DNA of 64,000 nucleotides from Actinomadura sp. NBRC 104425 (GTDB taxonomy: Bacteria > Actinomycetota > Actinomycetes > Streptosporangiales > Streptosporangiaceae), in NCBI RefSeq assembly GCF_030269545.1, contig NZ_BSTN01000008.1, forward strand, positions 186,001 to 250,000, in the 5' to 3' direction. The stretch's first letter is position 1. The number at the start of each line of letters is the position of its first letter. Positions 24,637-40,858 of this stretch are shown here, in pieces. A program made the translations under genes and the position numbers. The notes under the pieces were generated by a model. The model worked only from the letters and a program-made list of their open reading frames with translations. It ran no database searches and was not told the DNA's origin.

Positions 24637-25470
24637 CTACTTGGCGACCTTGCGGGTGAACACGCGGACCGACAGCGCCGTCAGGGCCGCTGCGAGGACG
24701 CCGAGGACCGGCAGGACCACCCATGTCGGCATGTGGGCGACCTGCGGCGTCAGCGCGGCGCGCAGCCCCTCGTTCATGTAGACGATGGGGTCGGCGAGCA
24801 CCACGGCCTGCAGCCAGCGGACCTCGTCCAGGGCCTCCCACGGGAAGTAGACGCAGCCGAGCATGATGGCCGGCAGCATGACGACGGTGAACAGCACCTG
24901 GGTCTGCTGCGGTTTGAGCAGCGTGCCGAGCAGCAGCCCGGCGGCGGACGCGGTCAGCGCGCCCAGCAGCACGACGGCGGCCAGCAGGATCCCGTCGTCC
25001 ACGCGGACGTCGGGCGCCTGGCCCTCGGCGTGCACGAGCAGCACCGCGGGGAACACCAGCAGCCCGCCGATGAGGCCCTGCACCATCGCCGAGCCGATCT
25101 TCTGCAGGGCGATCATCCGGACGGGCAGCGGGGCCAGCAGCCGGTCCTCGATGGACGACGGCGGGGTCAGCTCCATCACCAGGGGGAACACCACGGCCAT
25201 CAGCGACTGGGTGATGACGGTGGAGCCGACCAGGCCCGGCACCAGGATGGTGGAGAACGGCGTGTCCCCCGCCGCGTCGCCCGGCACGGTGCCCCGCCCC
25301 ATGAGCCCGGCCTCCGGCAGGACGTAGGCGAACACGAAGGCGAAAAGCAGCGGCTGCAGGACGATCCGGATGACGCTGGACACCAGGCTGCGGCGCATGA
25401 CCCGCAGGTCGCGCGCCACGGTGGCGGTCAGGGCCCGGGCGGGCCCGGCGTCGTGCTCGATCGCGGTCAT
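24637..25470 (-). CDS. ABC-2 type transport permease (DrrB-like)
   Basis: 277 residues with six predicted membrane helices of the ABC-2 family. It begins with a short cytoplasmic region (DLRVMRRSLVSSVIRIVLQPLLFAFVFAYVL). The conserved segment IEDRLLAPLPVRMIALQKI follows, and CVYFPWEALDEVRWLQAVVLADPIVYMNEGLRAAL precedes the last helix. It should pair with the ATPase at 25467 to export the NRPS product or confer self-resistance. The ATG (25468-25470) overlaps the ATPase stop in ATGA. It is the last gene of the 27-kb operon. Confidence 0.92.
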   Translation of the reverse strand: MTAIEHDAGPARALTATVARDLRVMRRSLVSSVIRIVLQPLLFAFVFAYVLPEAGLMGRGTVPGDAAGDTPFSTILVPGLVGSTVITQSLMAVVFPLVMELTPPSSIEDRLLAPLPVRMIALQKIGSAMVQGLIGGLLVFPAVLLVHAEGQAPDVRVDDGILLAAVVLLGALTASAAGLLLGTLLKPQQTQVLFTVVMLPAIMLGCVYFPWEALDEVRWLQAVVLADPIVYMNEGLRAALTPQVAHMPTWVVLPVLGVLAAALTALSVRVFTRKVAK

Positions 25471-26489
25471 TCCCGGTACTCCCGTCCGGTCAGCGTCAAA
25501 AAGACGGTCTCCAGGCTCGGCCGCTGCTGCGACGCGTCGGCGACCGTCGCGCCCGCGGCCGCGCCGAGCGCCACCAGCTCGCCGAGCAGCCCGTCGGCGT
25601 CCCGGGTGAAGACGCGGACGCTGCCGCCGGCCTGCTCCACCCGCTCGACGCCGCGCCGCGCGCGGACGCCGGACAGCTCGGGCACCGGGCCGTCGTAGGT
25701 CACGGTGACCACGGTCTCGGCCTCCACCGCGGCCTTGAGCCCGTCCACGGTGTCGCAGGCCAGCACCTCGCCGCGGTCGATCACGGCGAGGTGCCGGCAC
25801 AGCGCCTCGGCCTCTTGGAGGTAGTGCGTGGTGAGCAGCAGCGTGTGCCCGTCGGCGTGCAGTTCGCGCAGCAGGTCCCACAGGTTGAGCCGGGTCTGCG
25901 GGTCGAGTCCGGCGGTCGGCTCGTCCAGGAAGAGCATCTCGGGCCGGTGCACGAGGGCCCGGCAGATCATGACGCGGCGCAGCTGCCCGCCGGACAGCTG
26001 GTGCGGCATGGCGTCGCGGCGGCCGGCGAGGCCGAACCGCTCCAGCAGCTCCCCGGCGCGGCGGCGCGCCGCGCGGGCGCCCATGCCGAAGTAGCGGCCG
26101 CGGAACTCCAGGTTCTCCGCGACGGTCAGGTCCCGGTCCAGGGTGCCGCCCTGGGACACCACGCCGATCCGCCGTTTGACCTCGACGGGGGCGGCCGTCA
26201 CGTCGTGGCCGAGGACCTCCGCGCGTCCCCCGGTGGGGCGCACCAGCGTCGTGAGCATGCCGATCGTGGTGGACTTGCCGGCCCCGTTGGGGCCCAGCAG
26301 TCCGAAGAAGTCCCCGCGCGGCACGGTCAGGTCCAGCCCGCGGACGGCCTCGACCGGTTGCCTGCGCCCCCGGTAGGTCTTGCGCAGGTCCACGGCGCGG
26401 ACGGCGGGCGGGACGGGCCCGGCGGCCGCCGCGTCGGAGGCCACGGCGTCGGCGGCCGCGGAGCCGGTGGTCACAGATTCGGTGGGCAT
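25467..26489 (-). CDS. ABC transporter ATP-binding protein (DrrA-like)
   Basis: 340 residues. Walker A is GPNGAGKST near residue 65, the signature LSGGQLRR near 165, Walker B MLFLDEPTAGLD near 187, and the switch His is in LLLTTHYLQEAE. A C-terminal domain typical of DrrA-type drug-export ATPases follows. An unusual Ala-rich N-terminal 30 residues (AAADAVASDAAAAGPV) precedes the fold. The ATG has GGAGG four bases upstream and lies 11 bases after the P450 stop, so it belongs to the biosynthetic operon. Confidence 0.94.
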   Translation of the reverse strand: MPTESVTTGSAAADAVASDAAAAGPVPPAVRAVDLRKTYRGRRQPVEAVRGLDLTVPRGDFFGLLGPNGAGKSTTIGMLTTLVRPTGGRAEVLGHDVTAAPVEVKRRIGVVSQGGTLDRDLTVAENLEFRGRYFGMGARAARRRAGELLERFGLAGRRDAMPHQLSGGQLRRVMICRALVHRPEMLFLDEPTAGLDPQTRLNLWDLLRELHADGHTLLLTTHYLQEAEALCRHLAVIDRGEVLACDTVDGLKAAVEAETVVTVTYDGPVPELSGVRARRGVERVEQAGGSVRVFTRDADGLLGELVALGAAAGATVADASQQRPSLETVFLTLTGREYRE

Positions 26490-26500
26490 CGTTCCTCCCG

Positions 26501-27745
26501 TCACCAGGTCACGGGCAGCGACCGCAGCCCGAAGCTGACCGAGTGCTCGCGGAACACCAGGTCCTCCTCGCGCACCGCCACCCGCAGGTCCGGGAACCGG
26601 CGCAGCAGCGCCGGGTAGGCGAGCCGCATCTCCATCCGGGCGAGGCCGGCGCCCAGGCAGTGGTGGATGCCGTGCCCGAACGCCAGGTGCGGCACCGGCG
26701 GCCGGGTGACGTCGAACTCGGCCAGGCCGTCGCCGAGGGCCTCGTCGCGGTTGGCCGACACCAGCGAGCAGACCAGCAGCTCGCCCGCGCGGACCAGCCG
26801 GCCCGACAGCGTGACGTCGTGGACGGCGGTGCGCGGGGTGGAGGTCGGCACGACGGAGATGTAGCGGAGGATCTCCTCCACCGCGGCGGCCGCCGCCTCG
26901 GGCTTGTCGCGGACGATGGCGGCCTGGTCGGGGTGGGAGAGCAGCAGCACGGTGCCGAGGCCGAGCATGTTCGCCATGTTCTCGTGGCCCGCCAGGACGA
27001 TCAGGGCGGCCATCCCGGCGAGCTCGTCGTCGGAGAAGTCCGCGCCGTGCTCGGCGACCAGCCTGGCCAGCAGCCCGCCGCCGCTGCCCTGCCCCTTGCG
27101 CTGCTTGCGGACCAGGTCGCGCAGCATGGCGTGCGACTGCATCACGGCGGCGGTGCGTTCGGCCTCGTCCTTGTCGAAGTCCAGATGCGGGTTGCTGAGG
27201 CGCAGGAACTCGGCGCCGTCGGCGTAGGGGATGCCGAGGATCTCGCTGATCACCGCGAGGGGGACGGGCCGGGCGAACGCCTCCATCAGGTCGGCGGGCG
27301 CTTCCCACTCCTCGATGGCGTCCAAGTGCTCATCGATGATCGCCCGGACGCGAGGCTCCAGCCGCCGCATCTGCGCCATGGTGAACTCGGCCTTGAGGAT
27401 GTTGCGGAGCCGGGTGTGCTCGGGCGGGTCGCTGTGCAGCAGGCCGGCGGCCAGGCCCGCGGGTTTGCCGCCTCCTTCGCCGCCTCCTTCGCCGGGCCCG
27501 TCGCCGGTGTCGTCGGCGGTGCCGGGCGGCGGGCCCAGCATGGCGCTGCTGAAGCGGGTGTAGTCCCCGAAGACGGTGCGCACGTCCTCGTGGCGGGCGA
27601 CGAGCCAGGCGGGTAAGCGAACCGGGCCGAGCGTCACCTCGATCCTGCTGACCGGTTCTTCGGCGCGCATGCGGTCCAGCTCGGGCACCGGGCGCAGGCC
27701 GTCCCGCCGGACGTAGACGGGGGCTTCGGGTGGGGCTTTCGACAT
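26501..27745 (-). CDS. Cytochrome P450 of the NRPS operon
   Basis: 414 residues. The heme loop is FGHGIHHCLG (ligand Cys363) and the K-helix ExxR is Glu291-Arg294. The I-helix reads AGHENMAN: the Thr usually following the acidic residue is replaced by Asn256, which may alter oxygen activation. Residues 72-96 form a Gly/Asp/Glu-rich insertion in the B-C region. A role in beta-hydroxylating carrier-bound Tyr, or in cross-linking Hpg/Tyr rings, is plausible from context but unproved. The ATG at 27743-27745 has AAGGGA at seven bases; one 18 bases upstream lacks a site. Codon 44 (27616-27614) is TTA. Confidence 0.92.
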   Translation of the reverse strand: MSKAPPEAPVYVRRDGLRPVPELDRMRAEEPVSRIEVTLGPVRLPAWLVARHEDVRTVFGDYTRFSSAMLGPPPGTADDTGDGPGEGGGEGGGKPAGLAAGLLHSDPPEHTRLRNILKAEFTMAQMRRLEPRVRAIIDEHLDAIEEWEAPADLMEAFARPVPLAVISEILGIPYADGAEFLRLSNPHLDFDKDEAERTAAVMQSHAMLRDLVRKQRKGQGSGGGLLARLVAEHGADFSDDELAGMAALIVLAGHENMANMLGLGTVLLLSHPDQAAIVRDKPEAAAAAVEEILRYISVVPTSTPRTAVHDVTLSGRLVRAGELLVCSLVSANRDEALGDGLAEFDVTRPPVPHLAFGHGIHHCLGAGLARMEMRLAYPALLRRFPDLRVAVREEDLVFREHSVSFGLRSLPVTW

Positions 27746-27776
27746 GTGGGTTCCCTTCGGCATGCGTGTCGCGGCG

Positions 27777-28598
27777 TCAGCCGCGCTCGTACCCGAACTC
27801 CCGGAGGCACGCGGCGAAGTCGCCGCCGCCCTCGGCCCGCCGCCGGTAGGCGGCCTCGACGTCCGGGCCGATGAAGTCGAGGGACTGGTTGTGCAGGCCC
27901 TTGCCGACGAACTCGCCCTGCCCGCCGAACGGGCTGAACCCGGGGGCGTCCAGGGCGCTGCGCCGCTCCAGGTCGCGCATCACCTCGAAGGTGGAGTTGG
28001 CCACCGCCTTGTCGATGACGTCGTCGCCGAGCGGCCGCCCCAGGTCGAGGAACTCCAGGATGCGCCGGAGCCATCCGGCCGGGTCGGCGCGCATGTCCTC
28101 GTACTTGACGGGGAGCACCTCGATGTTCGGGAAGTGGGTGCGGATCGTGTCCCGGTCGGTCCAGCTGCGCACGTTGGTCGTCCACGACCCCTGCCCGAAG
28201 TGGTCGCGCCAGAAGGAGTGCCCCTCGTTGGCGATGAAGTCCTCGGCGAACCTGCGGCAGCTCGCCAGGTCCGTGCGGGGGATGCCCATGTGGCGCATCG
28301 CGCTGAGCATCACGTCGCGCGGGTTGCGGATGAGGTAGACCGCCTTGGCGGTCTGCTCCCGGTAGAGCTGCATGAGGCCGACGTCCGGTAGGAAGTGGGT
28401 CTTGGCGAGGAGCCGGTCGGCGCCGTCGCCCACGGGGAGGGTCTCGCCGCCGCCGAGCATCTTGTGCAGGTCCGGCACGGCGGTCTGCAGCTGGTCGATG
28501 GACGTCACGGGCCCGTCGTTGAGGTAGGCGGTCAGCATGAAGCGCAGCCAGGTGTTCCCGGCCTTGGGGTAGGAGGCGATCCAGGCGATCTCGGTCAT
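27777..28598 (-). CDS. PAPS-dependent sulfotransferase, StaL/Teg-like
   Basis: 273 residues, full length for the family. The PAPS 5'-phosphosulfate loop is SYPKAGNTWL (residues 9-18), the catalytic base His68 lies in KTHFL, and the 3'-phosphate site is RNPRDVMLSAMRH (Arg91, Ser99). The C-terminal FVGKGLHNQSLDFIGPDVEAAYR matches the end of glycopeptide sulfotransferases such as StaL of A47934, which sulfate Hpg phenols. It starts 8 bases after the last NRPS gene. The likely acceptor is a phenol of an Hpg or Tyr residue of the peptide. Confidence 0.92.
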   Translation of the reverse strand: MTEIAWIASYPKAGNTWLRFMLTAYLNDGPVTSIDQLQTAVPDLHKMLGGGETLPVGDGADRLLAKTHFLPDVGLMQLYREQTAKAVYLIRNPRDVMLSAMRHMGIPRTDLASCRRFAEDFIANEGHSFWRDHFGQGSWTTNVRSWTDRDTIRTHFPNIEVLPVKYEDMRADPAGWLRRILEFLDLGRPLGDDVIDKAVANSTFEVMRDLERRSALDAPGFSPFGGQGEFVGKGLHNQSLDFIGPDVEAAYRRRAEGGGDFAACLREFGYERG

Positions 28599-28606
28599 CG
28601 GTGTCC

Positions 28607-31600
28607 TCACGGTCGTGGGTGGATCTCGGGACTCGGTTCGGTGCCCGTCTCCTGCGGGGACGGGACGCGGACGCCGCCCACGCGCAGCTGCGGGTCGGCG
28701 GCGACCTGCCGGAGGACCTGCACGAACCCCCGGGCGAGGAGTTCGGCCGCGGGCCGGTCGAAGCGGCGGGTCGAGTACCACAGCGCCCCGTCCAGGCCGG
28801 ACGGCGCGCCGCCGGCGGCCGCGCGCAGGTGGAACGCCAGGTCGGACTCGGCCGCCCGGATCCCGTCCACCGGCAGCAGCGGCCTGGTCTGCAGGCGGGG
28901 CAGCCGCCAGGGCGGTGCGGGCAGGTTGTCGACGCCGAGCATGACCTCGGCCAGGGGGCCGCCGCCGGGCCGCAGCGCGTCCAGCAGCGGGTCGAGCGGC
29001 AGGTCCTGGTGGGCGAAGGCCCGCAGGTCGGCTTCGCGGACGCGGCGGACCAGCTCGGCGAAGGCGGGGTCGCCGCTCACGTCGGTGCGCAGCACGAGGG
29101 TGTTGGCGAACAGGCCGATGGCGTCGCTGAGCCGGGCGTCGGTGCGGCCCGCCGTCACGGTGCCGATCGGGATGTCGCAGCCGGCGCCCAGCCGGTGCAG
29201 CAGCGTCGCCAGGGCGGCCTGGACAACCATGAACAGCGTCGCCCGCTCCTGCCGGGCCAGTTCGGCGAGCGCGGCGTGCACCTGCGGGGCGACGTGCAGC
29301 GGCACGGTGTCCCCGCGCGGGACGGGACGGGGCGCCGACGGCTCGGGCGCCCTCCGCGGCTGCGGCGGCGCCGGTGTCGGCAGTGCGGGCAGCGCGGGCG
29401 GCGACGGCGGTTCCGGCAGCGCCGGCTGCGCGGGCAGGGGCGGCCGGGCGGGCGGTGCCGGCAGCCCGAACGGCGACGGCGGCTGCGGCGGCCGGGGCGG
29501 GCGGGGAGGCCGGATCGGCAGCGGCAGGCGTTCGGGGATGTCGGCCAGGACGCGCCGCCAGAACGCCAAATGCTCCCCGGCCGCGGCACCGTCCGGGGCG
29601 CCGCCGTCCGGTGCGGGGTCGCCGAGGAGCCGCCGCTGCCACAGGGCGTAGTCGGCGAACTGCACCGGCAGCGGCGGCCACTGGGGGCCGGTCCCGGCCA
29701 GCCGCGCCGCGTAGGCCTTGGACAGGTCGGCGGCGAGCACGCCCATCGACCAGCCGTCGGCGATCAGATGGTGCGCGACGATGAGCAGCGCGTGCTCGTC
29801 GGGTCCGAGCCGGAACAGGGTCGCCCGGATCGGCGGCTCGGCCGCCGGGTCGAGGTCGTCGTGCGCGGCGGCGGCCAGCCGCTCCTCGAAGTCGGCCGGG
29901 CTCGACGGCACCACGCGCAGCGGCACCCGGGCCGGTCCGGGCGGCAGGACCTGTTGGCGCGGCACCCCGTCGACTTCGGGGAACAGCGTGCGCAGGGCCT
30001 CGTGCCGGTTCACCACGTCCTGGAACGCCAGCCGCAGGGCGGGCACGTCGAGCCGTCCGCGCATGTGGACGGCGAGCGGGATGGTGAAGCGCAGGCCGCT
30101 CCGGCGTGCGGCCGACCAGATCCGCTCCTGGCCGAAGGACAGCGGCAGCTCGGGCGGGCGCGGCGGCGGGACCGCCGGCGGGGCGGCCGCGGCGCGGGAC
30201 GCGAACCGGACGAGCTCCGCCGGGGTCGGCCGGGTGAACAGGTCGCGGATGCCGATGTCGGTGCCGAGCGCCGTGCGCAGCCGCGCGACCAGGCGCCTGG
30301 CCAGCAGGGAGTCTCCGCCGAGGTCGAAGAAGCCGTCGTCGGCGCCGACCGCGGGCAGGCCCAGCACCTCGGCGAACAGCCCGCACACGATCTCCTCCTG
30401 CGGGGAGCTCGGCGCGCGTCCGCCTTCGCTTGCGAACACCGGCGCGGGCAAGGCGTCCCGGTCGACCTTGCCGTTGCCCGTCAAAGGCAGGGACTCCACC
30501 ACGACGACGGCGGCCGGGACCATGTACTCGGGTAACCGGTCGGCGACGAACCGCCGGACCGCGGAGCCGTCCACCTCGCCCACGACGTAGCCCACGAGGC
30601 GCCGCGCTTCGCCCTCGCCCCACACCACGACCGCGGCCTGGGTCACGCCCGGGCACGCGGCCAGCACCACTTCCACCTCGGCGGGTTCGACGCGGAAACC
30701 GCGGATCTTGACCTGGTCGTCGGCGCGGCCCACGAACACCAGCTCGCCGTCGGCGGTCCACCGCACCAGATCCCCGGTGCGGTACATCCGCTCCCCCGTG
30801 CCCCACGGGCACGCCACGAACCGCTCGGCCGTCAACGCCGGCCGGTTCCAGTAGCCGCGCGCAAGCCCTTCTCCGGCCAGGTACAGCTCGCCGACCACGC
30901 CGACGGGCACGCGCCGCAACGCCTCGTCCAAGACGAACACCCGGCGGCCCGGCAGCGGCCCGCCGATCGGCACCACCTCACCCAGGTCCTCACCCGGCTC
31001 CACCACGCGCCAGGTGGCGCACAACGTCGTCTCAGTCGGCCCGTACAAATGCCGCACCCGCACACCCGGCACCTTTTCCAGGACGCGTTCCACCGCACGC
31101 ACGGGGACCACGTCGCCTCCGGTCGCCACCTCCGTCAGTCCGGCGAACACGCCGACGTCCTCGTCCGCCAGGACCCGGAACAGGCCGGCCGTCAGATGCA
31201 CCGCCGACAGGCCGAAGTCGGCCTTCATCCGGCGCAGCACCGCGCCATCGACCTGGCCGTCGGGGGCGACCACGACCCGGCCGCCGCGCAGCAGCGGCAC
31301 CCACACCTCGAACAGGGACGCGTCGAACACGTGCGGGGCGTGGAACAGCACGCCGTCCGCGTCGCCCCATCCGCCGTTCAACGCCAGCCCGGCCAGGTCG
31401 CGGTGCGTGACGACCACGCCCTTGGGCACGCCCGACGACCCGGAGGTGTACATCAGGTAGGCCGCGTTCTCGGGGTGCAGGGCGACCTGCGGCGGGCGGG
31501 ACGCCGTGCGGGTCTTGAGCTCGTCCACCGGAACCCACGGCGTTCCGGCCGGCACCAGGCTCGCCAGTTCCGCTGTCGTCACCACCACGCCGACCCCGGC

Positions 31601-33246
31601 ATCGTCCACGGCGAACCTCACCCGGTCGGGCGGAGCGGACGCGTCCAGGGGCACGAAGACGCCGCCCGCCATCAGCACACCCAGCCAGGCCACTACGACG
31701 TCCACGCCGCGCGGCAGCAGCACCCCGACCCGGGACTCGGCGGTCACGCCGCGTTCCGCCAGGCCGCCCGCCGCCGCCCGGCCCAGTTCCCGCAGCTCCC
31801 GGTATGTCAGGCGCGCTCCGTCGCCCTCCACCGCGACCCGGCCGCCATGGCGGGCGGCCACGGCCTCGAACGCGTCCACCACGACGCCCGCCCCGGCCGC
31901 GGCGCCGGTGTCGTTCGCCCGGCGGAACAGTTCCGCCTCGCCGCGCGTCAGCACGTCCAGGTCGCCCACGGGACGCCCGGGGGCGGCGGACATCTGGCCG
32001 AGCACGTCGAGCAGCCGCTCCAGCAGGTCTTCGACGAACCCTTCGGTGAGCGCGTCCGTCCGGTAGGCGCCGCCGAATCTCAGCCGCTCGCCGGGGAACA
32101 CGGCGAGGCTGAGCGGGTAGTGCGTGAGCGACCTGCCGTTCATCCGGATGTCGAGCGCGTCGCGGCCGGGGCTCTGGCCCGGGTCGTCGCGCGGGTAGCT
32201 CTCGTAGGCGAGGAGGGTGTCGAACCGGGCCGCGGGACCGGCGCAGCGCTGGATCTCGGCCAGTCCGAGGTGCTGGTGCGGCAGCAGCGCGGCCTGGCTC
32301 GCCCGCAGCCGCGCGAGCAGGTCGGCGACCGTGCCCGCCGGGTCGAGCCGGACGCGGACCGGCACGTTGTTGATGAGCAGCCCCACCATCTCGTCCACCC
32401 CGGGCAGCTCGGGCGGGCGGCCGGAGACCACGGTGCCGAACACCACGTCGTCGCGGCCGGTGAGCCGTCCCAGCACGACGCCCCATGCCGCCTGCACCAC
32501 CGTGTTGAGGGTGGTGTCGGCGGACTTGGCCAGCGCCTCCAGGGCGCGGGTGAGTTCTGCGCTCGCCGTCCTCTCCAGGTAGCCGCCGTCGACGGTCGGC
32601 GCCGTGGGGCCGGACGGCACCAGCAGGGTGGGCTCGTCCACTCCGGCCAGTTCCGCCCGCCACGCCGCACGCGCGGCGTTCTTGTCCCGCTGCGCCAGCC
32701 AGGCGAGGTAGTCGGCGAAGGGCGCGGCGGGCGGCAGGCCGCCGGCGTCCCCTCCGGCCGCGTAGATCTGCGCCAGTTCGCGCCTGAGCACGAACAGCGA
32801 CCAGCCGTCCATGAGGAGGTGGTGGCTCGTCATCACCAGCAGGTGCCGTTCAGGGGCGAGGCGGAGCAGCAGCAGCCGCAGCAGCGGCGGCCTGGTCAGG
32901 TCGATGCGGCGGGCCGCCTCCTGCGCGGCCAGCCGGTCCGCCTCGGCCTCGGCGTCCGCCTCGGACAGGTGGGACAGGTCCCGTTCGCGCCACGGCAGCG
33001 CCACCCGGTCCGGAATGATCTGCACCGGCGCGTCTAGCCGCGCGGGCTGGCGGAAGCAGGCCCGCAGGCTGGCATGCCGGTCCAGCAGCGCCTCCCAGGC
33101 GGCCTTCAGCACCGCCGCGTCCAGCCGCCCCCGCAGGTCGAAGAAGTTCTGCACCTGGTAGACGTCCGGTGCGTCCTGGTCGTAGAGGGCGTGGAACTGC
33201 AGGCCCTCCTGCAGCGGGGTCAGCGGCCAGACGTCCCTGACACGGT

Positions 33247-33253
<7 letters not shown>
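28607..33253 (-). CDS. NRPS, one Hpg-type module plus terminal condensation domain (C-A-T-C)
   Basis: 1548 residues. C (about 1-450; HHLLMDGWS near 143; N-terminus [20 protein letters not shown]-donor type). A (about 470-950; YTSGSSG near 595) with code residues D-A-F-H-A-G-L-L-C, an Hpg-type code with one change. T (LGGDS near 975). A second C (about 1040-1548; HHLIADGWS near 1160), complete in its HHxxxDG motif and ending the protein with no thioesterase. This C has a Pro-rich insertion of about 65 residues (about 1247-1310). The ATG overlaps the upstream NRPS stop by seven bases; a GTG at 33250 is possible. Codon 907 (30535-30533) is TTA. It is expected to add the last residue. Confidence 0.93.
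29325..29514. repeat. Proline-rich low-complexity insertion in the terminal C domain
   Basis: Encodes runs such as [16 protein letters not shown] and [22 protein letters not shown], placed where other C domains here read [17 protein letters not shown]. It is in frame and GC-rich, made from short CGG-type repeats. Confidence 0.8.
30420..31440. repeat. A-domain repeat, copy 1 (most diverged)
   Basis: The A-domain core shares long near-identical stretches with copies at 34788-36537, 42460-44203 and 48840-50160, e.g. the segment around 30960-31090. Boundaries are approximate. Confidence 0.75.
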
Positions 33254-40857
<7,604 letters not shown>

Positions 40858-40858
40858 G

